Assembly: GCA_016748015.1 (NCBI GenBank)
Contig: JAAOMT010000770.1
Coordinates: 4,223 to 68,222, forward strand
DNA from: Geosiphon pyriformis
Taxonomy: Eukaryota; Glomeromycota; Glomeromycetes; Archaeosporales; Geosiphonaceae
Reading direction: 5' to 3'
DNA length: 64,000 bases
In this document: positions 23,641 to 36,146 of the stretch, piece after piece
Numbering within the stretch: the first letter of the stretch is position 1
Layout: every line of letters begins with the position of its first letter
Made by a program: the position numbers and the translations under genes
Notes under the pieces: generated by a model
Told to the model about the DNA's origin: nothing
Database searches by the model: none
What the model saw: the letters and a program-made list of their open reading frames with translations, nothing else

Positions 23641-25340
23641 GTAGAAAATAGGAGGAGCAGGCTTTAAATACTCATATATTTATATGCTTTGGATTATGTT
23701 GGTAGGTAAGATTTGGTTTGATTATGCAGTATAATGATCAATAAAGATTTTATTACTTAACTGAAGTAGATAGTGCAGCTGTATTCAGACAATTTTTTAA
23801 AATCAGAGAGTTTACATTCTTCTATGAGGCCATTATAAAATGCGGTGGTAAGTGTTATTTGGAGCTCTGGATATATTTTCAAAGTTGTCTTTTAAAAATA
23901 GGAGGTTTTAGAGAAAGTTCATTTGTTTGGCGTTTCGATGGTGTTAATGGGATCTACAAAATATTTTGCAATCAATAAGTTTTGTCTGTGGGACACATTT
24001 TCATTTTATAATATTTAAGGGTTTTAGGTGTACAAGGAAATTAATAATTTCAATGAACATTGATTATTGATTTTTTTCCGTGGTGGTACGCATTAATTAT
24101 AACTCACATATTACAGCTTTTATTGAGTTCCCGAAATTAGTTTGTGCTAATCAAATGAGATATAGTATGTTGTTTTACATGTTTAGGCGTTTCGCTGTTT
24201 ATAAGATGTTTTATAATCATAAAAAGCAATCTCCTTTGTTAATAGATTAAGTATGAAGAAAGAGTGTTTGGTTTTTTCAAAGGCGAGAGTTAAAATAGCT
24301 TATATTGAAAATAAATTTTTTTTTCGTATTATCCTATGGAGCCTTTTTGAAACATTGAAACTTTAAAGCCCCAGAAATTTTAAAAATATAATTATACATT
24401 AAAAACTTATTCTTTGAATATATTAAATTAAGTTTTTATTAAAAAATATATTACCCTTACAATTAATTTCAAATTAAGCCATTTTAATTGTAAGAAATAA
24501 ATTAAATTAGTCTAATTATTTATTTATATAATTATTTTCGAGATATTAGATTTATATATCATATATATTAAAAAAAAACAAAAAACAAAAATTATTTTAT
24601 CTTTTGACTTTTTATATAATAATTTTTATATAATAATTTTTATATAATAATTTTTATTTAAATTTTATATATTTTAAAATTTTTATTAACTAAATTTAAT
24701 AAATTATTGCTTTTGAATTTACTTTTAAATCAATTATTCAAAATAATTTTATTATTAAAACTTTAAAACCAATATTCGTATATTATTTATTTAAATTAAT
24801 TATTTTAATTTTTCTTTCAATAATTATTAACTTAATTGTTAATAAATAAATAAATATATATATATATATATATATATTTTTGATTTTTAAAACATGTTTA
24901 TATGCACATCAAATTATATATATTTATATATATATAATTAACTAAAAATTATTAAGAAAATTTTAAAAAAAAATATTTAATATTTTAAATTTTAAAACAT
25001 AAATTTGATTTTTATTATTCATATTTTTTAGCTGTCTTTTTATTTGTAATTTGATACAAAATATGTCATGAATTATATTTGAAAAAACAAAACAAAAATA
25101 ATTATTGTATAAATGCAGAGAAAATATTTTGTCTTAAAAAAATACCAAAAAGTAGAATTTTTTTTATGGCTTTAAAAAATAATATTAATCAATAAATAAT
25201 CCATGAATAAACATATTTCATTTTTTTCTTAATCTTAACTCAATTTATTATTTTTACTTTAAGTTTAAAACGGTTCCAGATAATTCTTTTGTCAATCTCA
25301 AAGCCCGGATGCATTTCTTCGAGCTATAGCTTAATTTAGC
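23641..25340. other. Intergenic; AT-extreme with short tandem repeats
   Basis: 23640-24300 has more normal composition but no supported frame. 24300-25250 is AT-extreme and includes a three-fold 14-bp tandem repeat (TTTTTATATAATAA) near 24609-24650 and an AT dinucleotide run near 24855-24878. Confidence 0.45.
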
Positions 25341-25700
25341 TGTCATAATAAAATAATTTTTGCTTGTGATTCTGCTAATTGGCGACGTTTACAAGAGGTA
25401 AGCTTGTGTGGGCAGACAAAATAATAAATATCTAAAATCTGGCCGTTCTTGCGAAAGAAGTTGACCGGAACAAAGTTGGCGGTGGGAATAAATAAGAGAT
25501 TATACCGCATATGAAATAAACAAAAATAAAAGATTGATGTATTGGATGGATGAAGCGGAAAAATGCCAAAGGTGGTGGATTGGGCGAAGTTAGTAGTCAT
25601 ATTACTGACAGAGCATGTGGATATTTTCTCTCTCATTCGTTATTTATAAAAAAAAAAGACAGAAACCATTGTGATTATTTTTTTAAGAAAACTGAAATAA

Positions 25701-25886
25701 GTTGTTGCTGGCTGTCGACTGAATGACAACTCGCCATTGCTGGGTTTAGCCTTGTCGCAGGCGTTTATTACATGGCTAATAGAACTAGGGTTTATAGAGA
25801 GGAAATATTCATTCGATCTATTTGATGCGCGCGTAAACAAAAAGGGGATTCAATTTCGAACTCCTGAATTTTGTGCTATCTTTTAG
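25701..25886 (+). pseudogene. Coding-like exon fragment, unrecognised
   Basis: An open plus-strand frame without ATG encodes a globular-looking stretch: NDNSPLLGLALSQAFITWLI, then ELGFIERKYSFDLFDARVNK and FRTPEFCAIF before TAG. Composition differs clearly from the AT-rich surroundings. A possible acceptor (aataag) lies just upstream. No family recognised and no partner exons could be joined. The antisense frame at 25640-25840 looks less protein-like. Confidence 0.25.
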
Positions 25887-26570
25887 GGTGTTTTTTTTTT
25901 TTAAAATATGAAAATCAATTTTAATGATCATGTAGCGTATGTTATAAGAAGTTCCTTGTCGGTGGAGAATGCAACCATGCTAAGGTTTCTCATGTCTGTC
26001 CAGGCATTAGCAGTGAAGCTATGAGTTAGTGGATATCCAAATTATCTAGCCTCCTGTCAGTTCATCTATGAGATTCTTATCCCATAGCCATTCCAAAGTT
26101 TGATTTTTATCGTTTAAAGTAAGTTTCATAGCATTTACAGGGACTATAAATTAAAATTTTGGCAAAGATTTTTTTTATCTACTTTGGGAATAACAATCAA
26201 ATTAATCACTTTTGCTTCTCCCATACTTTACTGTAAAACTTGCAAGTCTATATTATGTGTCACGAGACCATACCCAATTCAAGGATAACGCGGAAACAAT
26301 ATCCAATTTGAAGGCTATAATTTCTCTCTTTATTCTTTTTTGTCATACAAGGCAGGAGGTGTAAGATTTAAAATCATTGCTACAACACACTAGTCAACCT
26401 TTGTGTTCGTCTCTGTTTGTTAACAGTGCATGTAGTATTTATTATTTTCACTGAACTTTTTAATACTAATAATTTTCTACTTTGAAGTATCAAAAGAATT
26501 TGGTGTAAGTAAAAAAATTTTGGACTAACCAATATACGAAGAAACTGAAAGAGGAGATAAAATTTCAATG
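25887..26570. other. Intergenic
   Basis: No supported gene on either strand; ordinary AT-rich sequence with scattered higher-GC words. Confidence 0.4.
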
Positions 26571-26910
26571 GTTACAAAGGATGAAGAAATATCCGGTGAA
26601 TCAAGTAGTCAGAAGCAAAAGACGTGAGTTTCTTGCATACCACAATCAAGCAGACTGAGTAAAGGTAAAAAGACGAGCGAATATCCCAGTTTCGCTTGGT
26701 TGATAATTCAATTTATCACGCGCTGAATAAGAACGACGATAGTGATGAAGAGACTGCTGCAGAGGAGACAGCAATTGATAACATCTGAGAGCAACTAGCT
26801 CAAAATGCAGAAAAACTGAAATACTTCATAGACTTACACTTCCAAAAGCAAATAAAGCAGCTAAGAGAACAAAAGACCAAATTAGTAAGCCAAACTAAAA
26901 GTACTTGAAA
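26569..26910 (+). pseudogene. Decayed coding sequence with acidic and coiled-coil segments
   Basis: An ATG at 26569 opens MVTKDEEISGESSSQKQKT, ending at a consensus donor (ac|gtgagt). A second open segment (from 26676) encodes ISQFRLVDNSIYHALNKNDD, then an acidic run DSDEETAAEETAIDNI, an in-frame TGA, and a Lys/Gln/Glu-rich helix (EQLAQNAEKLKYFIDLHF, KQIKQLREQKTKL). The two parts do not join cleanly in phase. This reads like a disrupted gene with an N-terminal disordered region and a C-terminal coiled coil. I do not recognise the family. Confidence 0.3.
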
Positions 26911-27192
26911 AACATCTCCTCACTTTAGAAAATTGTCTTTGAAAGGCCTATAATATTTTTTAATTGAAAATGATATCTAAAATAGAGGTTTTGTCATAAA
27001 ATAATTGTATTTTAAAATTTATTTAATAAATTCGATCGATGGAAAATTCTTTTCAAATTGCAGCGCGTTAATGAAACAAAATTAATAGTCTAATTCCTTG
27101 AAATGCTTTTAAAATAAAAATAGATTCAATGTACAAATAGGTGACCAAATTTATCGGCCGAATTTCAATATTCTATAACATACATTGGGGAA

Positions 27193-28937
27193 CTAAAAAT
27201 ATGGAGCCTCTTTTACATCCACACTAATTAAATCCGACCAACTACCCTCTTTCTTAACGGTCAAGCAAGATATTTCGACGCCGAAATGTTCAAGTTCATC
27301 AAGAAGAGTCTTTTTTCGTCCAGCTTTCAAATGACACAGCTCATGTCTCGGTATAAACATTTTTCCTTCTTGATTTAAAAATGCAGTGTTAAACCAGAAT
27401 TGAAAAAGACGCGTCTAGTAGGGTATGAAAAAATCTTGAGGGTTAAAAGAAATTGGGTCTAGAAAAATGGGCTTATTTGATTAATCATGTGCCTAATCTT
27501 TACCTTCCGAAAAGTTGTTTTTTTAAAGACAGTTACAAGTACGTCCTCACTTAAAAATATCCCATCCACAGAGTTTTTTGAGTCTGACAGCGTTATGTCA
27601 CTCGCGTCTGGTGAATGCTGGGTAAAAAGAATTGATTAACAAACGAAGAATAGTCTAAACACCGAAAAAATTATGCTTACATAATGTCTTTCCGAACAAA
27701 AAAGTTTGACAGTAGTATTTAGAGAAGCAGTTGAAGTGATAAATTTGACTACAAAGTAAAGAGAATTGAAGGAGATTGAAAAAAGTTTAAAGAATTCATC
27801 ATCATTGAAACCCAAAAAACATACCATTGGGTTGACTAATATTTGCTGAAACACCCTCATCCCAAGGACTGAGTTGCAATGTGAGGTATTGCAACTTAAC
27901 CATCTTGGGAACGTATTTTTCTCTGCGCCGTATGAATACCTCGAATTGTCTCAAATAACGTATTTGTGATTTGATAGTGAGACCCTAAAATAAATTAATC
28001 ATTTATTCAAAGATTATCATATATTCAAAGATTTTTATATAATAATTTGTATGATATTTATTAAAACCGGTGACTACATACGCGTCCTGCTCGAGACCTT
28101 TTTTGTGCAAAGACTTGCATTGCTTCGTCGCTCGTCTTACAAATTCCCACATATAATAGATAGCAGCAGATAATTGTTCCTGTCCGACCTTTCCCAGCTT
28201 TACAGTGTATCACTGCTGTGTTCTCAGTGTTTTCAGAAAGGTATTTTTGGATATCGGCACAAAGAGGCTCAATCATGGCGAATGGTGGGGGGTGATGGTT
28301 AGAGAATTGATAATAGGAGACTGGAAAAAGTCGAAAGATGAGAGTACACAGCATTGAAATTTGTGAATTTTGATTTTTTAGAAAATAAAATGATATAGTT
28401 TAACTGAATTTACTTTTTCCCGAAAATTTCTTTGGGTCATATTTTCGCTCCAGACATCTAATAAGAAAAAGGAAGGTAAATTAAAATTAAAATTAAAATT
28501 AAAAGCAAGAGAGAAAATAACGATTTGAAAGAAATAATACGATAACTCACAAGTTGTAGATTTTGTAATGGCCATGATGTTTTGTGTCGAGAAACCTAAA
28601 CAGCGTATTATTTTAAAATACTTTTTCCTAGCGAGAGATCAAACTTTTTTATTTGGATGCTCACCTTACAACTTGAGAAATTGGGTTATAAAAGAAGCGT
28701 TCATAATTTTCTGCTGGTATGCCCATAGCTATTATATTGTCCGTAATATCTTGGAAAGGGTGAATTTTATTATTGAAGGAATATTTCAAAAAAATTTGTC
28801 AATCGAAGAATTCTAAATATTTTAATATATTGGGAATCCTTCATGTAAAACTTACAGCTTAAATCGAGGTCAAATCCATTTTCTTTATCCACAAAACGCC
28901 TCTTCCCCATTGAAACTGCTCTACGAATACTATTCAT
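27193..28937 (-). CDS. PTEN: PTEN-type phosphoinositide 3-phosphatase, nine exons
   Basis: Exons (minus strand, 5' to 3'): 28937-28856, 28749-28665, 28595-28551, 28457-28414, 28320-28082, 27984-27825, 27748-27681, 27617-27504, 27414-27193. All junctions are GT..AG and all phases agree, giving 352 residues. The N-terminus has the PTEN-like ENGFDLDLSYITDNIIAMG. Then come VVRFLDTKHHGHYKIYNL and the catalytic P-loop HCKAGKGRTG (Cys nucleophile, Arg, and the two lysines typical of PTEN). After GLTIKSQIRY follows a C2-type beta domain ending in FQFWFNTAFLNQEGKMFIPR. In PTEN this architecture dephosphorylates PIP3 at the membrane, opposing PI3-kinase. The protein stops soon after the C2 domain, without the long phosphorylated tail of animal PTEN. 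The second intron from the catalytic side carries an AAATT repeat. Confidence 0.92.
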
Positions 28938-31900
28938 GAGAACTTTTAATATGAGACGATAATTAAATTGAAAATTATTAATGTCGCGTAAAGTGATTAG
29001 ATAAAAATTAATTTCTTGGATTCAACAATTCTTGAGGGGTGGATAATTTCTTTTTTATATAGACATTTACCTGATGCACATTTTTAATTATTTCCACTTT
29101 TAAAAATGAATCTGCATACAGTATGGTATATAATAAGAGTTAGTCCGACGACAGGTATCCAAATACGGAAACTGCATTGTTTCTCAGCCACTCATTCACC
29201 CGTGCATTTGCTGAATAACCGAAGGTCATATCTTAATTGTGGTTGCCTTTTTTTATTCTATTAATACAAACCAAAAGTTCGTCTTACAGACTCAATTTGA
29301 GCGATTCTTTGATGCTGAAAGAAATAACTGTGACTATCACTCTACCAAAATTGAATGACTGGAATAGAGTCCCTTTTGCAAAACCAGACAAAAGAATTTA
29401 TAAAAGATGGAAATCCGCTTGTGAATTGAAGTCAAATAATAATATGGCAATTTTTATCATTTTGATTTGATTTGACGCCTGATATCTATCACTTGATTAT
29501 GGGAAGAAAAATTCAAGATGTGTAGTACACGAGAAAAAGGACATGTAATTAGAATTCTCTTTGAATGTGCTCGTCAATTTGCGAACATGAAATAAAGAAG
29601 GGCTAGGATGAAAATTGCGATTAAGTTTTTACACCAGATTTGGCTTTGGAAGACCTCCAAGAAATGAAAAGGTGTTGGCTCATAGCAAGGATATCAATTC
29701 AAGAGGAAATTGCTTCTGAATTTATTAAATCTAAATAAAATAATGGCAAGAAACCAATCATACCTACTCAATAGAAAACTGAGACTATTAAGAATTTTTC
29801 CGATTCGAGTCTTGGTGAATTTTTGAAGGTTTTAGCTGTAATCGAAGGAAATCCTCTGGTAAAAATTGGTTCTGCAATATAAATTTCATCACACTGACTA
29901 CCATGACGCCAGAGGATGGATGACTATTAATATTTCTATACTAAATATTGAAAGTAAAGACTTGAAATTCTTTCCTCCATATTTCGAAGGATTTACCTTT
30001 TAAATTTAAAACAAGTTTTAAAGCTATAAGCAAATATCAATAATTTTCTATTTACCAATTTTAGAGTATCAGAATTAAAAATTTTTTCTCAGATTAGTCA
30101 TCCACCTTAATATTTAAAGAATTAAAATTTTTAATAATTACTTTATAGTATGAAATTTTTTGCCATAAAGCTCCTAATTTGGTTAGAATTTTAACAAAGG
30201 ATCTCAGATCATAATGTGCTCTAAAAATTCTCAGATAAAATAATATTTTGATTACCAGAGCAAAGGATAATATTTTTTGTTACCAATTAGACATTATCTC
30301 CTTTTTTTTGTTGTCAAGGCAAGTCACATATATCAAGATTCTGTAGCTATTGAATTTTGAAAATTTTGTTTTGTTACTTTTTCATTGATGGTATCCCAAT
30401 CTGATCTTATAATATTTACTAAAAGAAATTATCCAATCTGTTTTTTAAAATTAAATAACTCTTAAATATATATTATGATTGATAAAAGAGAAAAGTTTTT
30501 TTGGTTTGTGTGTTTTCTATTCAAGCTCAAATTTGAAGATTTACGTAATTTTTTAAATTTATCTGTCCATTGCGAGAAATAAAAAGTTACTACATAAAAT
30601 CTTTTGGTATCCTTAATGTTGACTTTTGCGAAATTTCGATGTTAAAAAGTGATGATAAAACATTGGATTCATCTCAACTATAATTTTTCCCAATTTTTAA
30701 ATCAAATAATGACTGTCATTTAAATTATTTCTTCACTTGAATTGTAACTGATAATATTATAAATTTATTCATTTAAATTTTATCATTCAAATTAATTACT
30801 TCAAGAATTTTCAAATCATTTGTATTTCGTCCTAAACAATTTACTTTATATAATTTTTTCATTCTCTCAAATATATATTCAAATAGAAATTATAAATCCA
30901 ATTTAGAAATAAATTTTTTATTTTATTTTTTTTTTAGAATTTATTTTTACAAACCTATCCATTAGCTTATTATTTTCGACACGAGATTGATCATATATTA
31001 AAATTATTACTCAAGAATAACCCAAGGAACATTTTATCACATCCTTTTGGGAAGTTTTAAGTAGGAAAAAAATTCTCCAAATATAATTGTAAAACTCAAA
31101 TTCATCATAATGAAAAATTTTTGTCATTGGCAATTTACAGAGCTAAAAAAAAATTTCTAATTCAAATTTTGTGCTTATTCAATAAAAAATATTTTCGCTC
31201 AAAGTCACAGTTGAAAAAATTAATTCGTCTTTCAAATAAGTTAAAAATCAATTGGCAACCTTAAAAAGAATCGATATCCGCTATTTCATAATTATGATAG
31301 AGGTAACCTTATTTCTGGTTAAATTTTGCTTGAAAAACTTTAGCAACTCCAATAAATTTTCTTTCATATATAGTAATTGAATAATTGTGAGTAAGATAAT
31401 AAGTATTATTTATCACAAAATTGAAAAGTTAAAGTATTTTTTGAATATTTTATTTATATATGCAATAAAAACTTGATGAACTTTACATTTTTTGCTCAAT
31501 TAAAAATTCAAAAAAAAAAATTAATTAATTTGACAAAATTTGATACCATTTCAGAAGAAAGTAATAACTTTTGAAAATATATTAATAGAAAACTTTGTTA
31601 AAAATTTTAAATATACTAAAAAAGAAAGTTCTAAATTAATTAATTTTTGGTTTTAGTAGACCTCAAAATACTAGTTTTTAAAATCATGATAAATTCAGAG
31701 TTATACCTAATCTAAATTTATAAAATTTTAAAATAGCTTTTTAAACTTAAACCTATATTGTTTGCAATAGACTTGTTAATTTCAAAACTATTTGAAAATA
31801 ATTATAATATACATGGTTGTTTTTTTTTCTATTCGTCCAAAAAATTTAAGATTATTCAATTTTTTTTTAAAAAAAATGTCTATGATTAATGTGTCCATTA

Positions 31901-33676
31901 ATTATACTTGCGTGTTTGGATACAAGATTTTTGATAATGGTTCATTACACATGTACTAATTAGTATATAATTTCTCATTTCAAGTTGAGTTAATTGAAAA
32001 TTTGAATTAAAAATAATTTCTGGGACTAGTTCTTGCATTTGATTTACTTGCTTATACTCCTTATGAGGTTTTGTTTTGGTGATATTATATAAAATCAACT
32101 TTTTTAAAACCGTTAAGATGCATTTTAGAAAATGTGGCTTTTTCATCAAAGTAATTGTGTTATTAGTTTTTATAGATTCATTTTTCACATATCTTTAAAT
32201 TTGAAATTTGAAAAAATAATTATATTTCCTGTGATTTTAGGTGGTAATAAAAAAATTGTCATCTTTTTCGTGCTTGAATCATGAAATGAATATGTTAGTC
32301 AACACTAATATATTTTGGACCGATTTCAAACACATAATTTTCAAAATATTTATATTTGTCTAGTTAATTTCAACCATAAAATTTCAAAGTATAAGGAGAA
32401 AGTAAAGAGACAGATGAATATTATTTACGGCTTAATGGTTGGGAAGTTATGACATAATTTTTAAGTGGAAAACTTTTTATAATAATTAAAAGTTTAAGAG
32501 AAAAATTTTTGAAACGGTCCAAATATTTGAAAACTATTCTTTGAACATCTACATGGAAAATATTAGACCATACAATCTTGTGATCAATCTTAAAAAAACC
32601 ATATGGGAGGGGATAGTCAAAGAAGCTTCTTTAGAAATCACTACAATGGAAAATCTAAAAGGCTTTGTATAGATCACAATGATAGTCATTATATATTCCA
32701 AAATTAGAATGAAAATAGACTTCCAATATCTGCTTTCAATATTGAGTATTTTCTGATTTTAATAAAATGGTAATAATTTGTTCATAATAATAATTAAAAA
32801 ATACTCCAAATTCATTGGCGAAAATTTTTGCGTTTACCTATATTGTAGGCTCCAATAGCTAGTTTAGAAGGTTCTATGCATTATCGAGAGTGAAAAGGGT
32901 CGCAATAATTACCTCTTTTATGTTAGAAATGAAAAATGCATCAACATGCGAAATTTCGTAATTTCAATTTTCAAGCATATTCTCCCTTGGGACGAAAATG
33001 TCAATCTGACTGAATATATGCTATTACTATTTAATAGCTGATTTCGAAAGTTTTAGTTTTATCTATCTTTTCTGCATATGTCTAGTATTATCGACAAGAA
33101 AAAATTTGAAACAATGTCAGTCTCCTTCCCCATAAAAACACAAATAACTTGTAACGATAAATATATCCAGAAAGATTGGCAATTAAAGTATTAAATTTTT
33201 TGAGATAGTTTATAAATTAATGGAAATAAAAATTATTTTAAATTCTTGAAAATTTTCTAATAAAGTTATCAAAGAATTGATTCACCAAAACAAAATATTA
33301 TGATAATTTTTTATTTTCATTTTTCACATGTTTAAAAGAAAAAAGTTTTCAAATATTTTAAATTCAGAATTTCTACATAAATATCCTGAAACAAGATTTA
33401 TTGATCCTTGCAGGTTTCATAGCTTTTATTAGAATTTATACATTAGATCAAATATGGCTCTTTAATGGGAGGTAAAAAGAAGACAATTCTAATTGTTTAT
33501 TTCTTTAGAAAAACACTTTTTTACATTTTTTCTGGACTATAATCTATTTATCTAGCCAAATTAATTATTGAATCTAATATTATTATACCTAAATCTGTAA
33601 TAATTAATTTATAAACTTTTATTATTATATCAATTTTTTTTAATTATTCATTGATTCTGACGTCAAAAATAACGTA
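28938..33676. other. Long intergenic stretch
   Basis: 4.7 kb without a gene I can support. 29100-29900 has near-normal composition and short open frames (29237-29470 plus, and a short minus-strand frame near 29150) but no recognisable motif. 30000-33650 is AT-rich throughout. The minus-strand frame at 31898-32188 is Lys/Asn/Ile-rich, as expected by composition, and is not called. Confidence 0.45.
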
Positions 33677-34264
33677 TTACTCCGGAATTCGTTTCCACAT
33701 ATCCAAAAACGCTTGCCAACTCAAAAACTCTGCGGTCCCTAATGAACATCGATTTAAAATTTCTGCTTCCAATTTTTTCCTAACCAACCTTTTTTCTGAT
33801 TCAGAGACATTCTCACCTCGTTCGATTCGTGCTAAAATTCTGGCTGCTTCTAAAATTAATGATTGTTTCGGGTAGCCGAAATAAAATAGCTGAAAACTAT
33901 CTAATGGAGGTAAAGCGTGTGATGTGTGACGTGAGATTCGTAAAGAAGAAAATGATAATGATGTTGAGGAAGATTTGGTATGGTTTGTATGTATACTACT
34001 TTTCATGGAATCTTTTTCGGTAGATGTGAAACATCTGGTAGAATTAGGTAAAATCAATGGATCAAAATCGTTTCCGGTTGGCCAAGTACCTTTTTGGAGG
34101 TTAGAAGTTGTTTGTTTCGTGTTATTTTTTCCATTCGGCTCACTTTTTTTACGTAGTCTTGCTACGGTGGTGCGATACACTTTTGCAAGAAATTTTGTTG
34201 GCTGTAATTTTTGACCGACACAACACGCTGACGTTATTGATTTATTTATTTTTTGATTTTTCAT
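33677..34264 (-). CDS. Hypothetical 195-residue protein
   Basis: A single uninterrupted frame from ATG to TAA in sequence clearly less AT-rich than its surroundings, which supports real coding. The N-terminal third is basic (KVYRTTVARLRKKSEPNG), the middle is Ser/Thr/His/Asn-rich and probably disordered (TKSSSTSLSFSSLRISRHTS), and the last 60 residues look like an amphipathic helical domain (SLILEAARILARIERGENVS, SESEKRLVRKKLEAEILNR, FLSWQAFLDMWKRIPE). No signal peptide or membrane segment. I do not recognise a family. The order basic, disordered, helical would suit a nuclear or adaptor protein, but that is speculation. Confidence 0.5.
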   Translation of the reverse strand: MKNQKINKSITSACCVGQKLQPTKFLAKVYRTTVARLRKKSEPNGKNNTKQTTSNLQKGTWPTGNDFDPLILPNSTRCFTSTEKDSMKSSIHTNHTKSSSTSLSFSSLRISRHTSHALPPLDSFQLFYFGYPKQSLILEAARILARIERGENVSESEKRLVRKKLEAEILNRCSLGTAEFLSWQAFLDMWKRIPE

Positions 34265-35609
34265 ATTGAGTAAAAGTTTTTAAAATTATTATCGTGATGT
34301 GTTAAGTTTGAAACCCTTTTTTCGAAATTAAAAGTAGTCAAAAAATATTAATTCACGCCAGGCAAAATATATATATTCTCAGAATACTGAAAAAGGTATT
34401 TCAGAGAAAAAGAAACAGCAAGTTAAAAATCTTGCAGCGTTCAATAAAATGAAAAATAGAGGAAGAGAAGGAGAGCTTTTTGACTGGCATTGGAAACATA
34501 AAATCAAAGTACTAAACAGCTTTTAAATAACTGTTACTTGTTTGTACCACGATAATTATTTACTGTTGACCAATAAAATATCCTTTGTCTTTTGACGTTT
34601 TGATCCAATTTTACTTGGTTCATAATATATTCGGACGTTTTGTTAGACAAATGGATAAAAGATATTATCTGCAAAATGCTATAAATTAAATGTGATCCCA
34701 ATAACAACTGACAACATTAGAAAATTCTATTTTTAACTTTTTATTAGAACATCTTTCTTAATTTGAAATCATTCCTTTGTTTGGTAACCAGTTTGAAAAT
34801 GCTTAATCTACCTAAAATGATTAATATTCTTTTTATAATATTAAAGAAGCTGACAGTTCCCCCCGTAAACAATGAAAAATAAACAGCCTTGATTTTAGTA
34901 ATCTTAGTATTGATCTAAATTTTCTAAAGATTATAGTGATAATAGTTAGTGATGATCAATGAAAACAATCAATTCTGAAAAAAAGAAAAAAAAGGAATAC
35001 ACATTAGATAATGTTTTTTGTTTCTAGTTTCAAAAATTCAAAACAGGGGGAGTTAATTTTAAAATAAAAAAATTTCAACGTTACTCAGAGTTATAACGGA
35101 ATTAAGAAAAGAAGGATTGTGAATAATAAAATAATGAATTTTTAACTTTTTACCTGATGTTAAATGTTTTGAGATTTTAAAATTTTTTAACGTTATTATC
35201 GAACAAAAAAGAGCAAATAAAGTTTTTAAAATTTCATATTCTTTCAATTAACTAATCAATTCTGTTATCTCATTTCATGTTTTAATGAATTATTTATTCA
35301 AAGTCAAAGATTTACAAAAAGAATATCTCAAACTTTTTAGTGTTAAACATTCGAATATTCTGGAAATCTAAGTAGAATTCTTGAATTTCTCTTAGATTTA
35401 AATAATTAAATTGATATTAAATATAAAATTTAAATACTCACATCTTTATTTTCATTAAAATTTAATACCTAATAATTTTTAATTCAATAATTATTTATTG
35501 AGAAAGGCTCAAGTTATAAATATATACAAAAGCCAAACCCCGATTCTTAACTATCATAATCCTAATTCAACTCTAATTTATCATCATCTAATTCTCTAAT
35601 TCTAAATTT
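34265..35609. other. Intergenic
   Basis: AT-rich, no supported frame on either strand; includes the presumed promoter of the 195-residue gene (34265-34600) and the 3' region of the secreted-protein gene (35400-35609). Confidence 0.45.
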
Positions 35610-36146
35610 TTAATTTTCTTCATTAAAACCTGCGGCAGTAAGGCCAGAATTCTGTGAAGCAGTAGAAACCACTGTCGGAAAATATAATCGACAAAATTGA
35701 GTTAAAAAGTACGGATAAAACTGGCAATAATTATATGGACCGAAAGAAAATGACCAAATCCCGGGGAATCCAAAATCTGCGTAACGCCTGATAATAAACT
35801 GCCTGAATCGTCGAAAACCAATGAGTGCACCTCTGCGACGAACCGCCAATCTAGGCAAAATGCCAACCCGACGAACTCCAAAACCCAGTCTTCCGACTCC
35901 CATGTGACTAAAACGAATTGCTGCTCCTTCAACTTCAGCCTCAGAAACTTTAGTATCATTATCTAGGATTGATGATGCTTCAGTGGCGTCATATAATTCA
36001 TTATTTATATTTTCATTAGCCTCAAATTCTTCCGGAAACGTGATATCTTTCACCGTTTGAGAATTTGGGAAAGAGAAGGTGGATGAAATGATGACAATGG
36101 TAACCAAAAAAAATAAGAGGTAATTAAATCTAAGAGAGAAAATCAT
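35610..36146 (-). CDS. Candidate secreted protein with acidic pro-region and arginine-rich core
   Basis: An intact 178-residue frame with a clear N-terminal signal peptide (MIFSLRFNYLLFFLVTIVII, cleavage likely shortly after the SSTFSF that follows). Residues 34-73 hold 13 Asp/Glu and two Lys (EEFEANENINNE, SEAEVEG). Residues 78-121 hold 13 Arg and no Lys, spaced among Gly, Val, Leu and Phe (RLGFGVRRVGILPRLAVRRR). The remainder is rich in Phe, Tyr and Pro with two Cys (GPYNYCQFYPYF, QFCRLYF). The charge-balanced order, acidic then cationic, recalls precursors of cationic peptides, but no family is recognised. No dibasic Lys-Arg site is present between the parts. Antisense frames exist but have no signal peptide. 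Confidence 0.6.
   Translation of the reverse strand: MIFSLRFNYLLFFLVTIVIISSTFSFPNSQTVKDITFPEEFEANENINNELYDATEASSILDNDTKVSEAEVEGAAIRFSHMGVGRLGFGVRRVGILPRLAVRRRGALIGFRRFRQFIIRRYADFGFPGIWSFSFGPYNYCQFYPYFLTQFCRLYFPTVVSTASQNSGLTAAGFNEEN

Noticed and set aside
28568-28816. 82-residue plus-strand frame across the first PTEN exons
   Set aside because: It is antisense to exons and introns of the phosphatase, whose motifs and splice sites explain the region.
31898-32188. 96-residue minus-strand frame
   Set aside because: Lys/Asn/Ile-rich as expected from AT-rich DNA; no motif or splice context.
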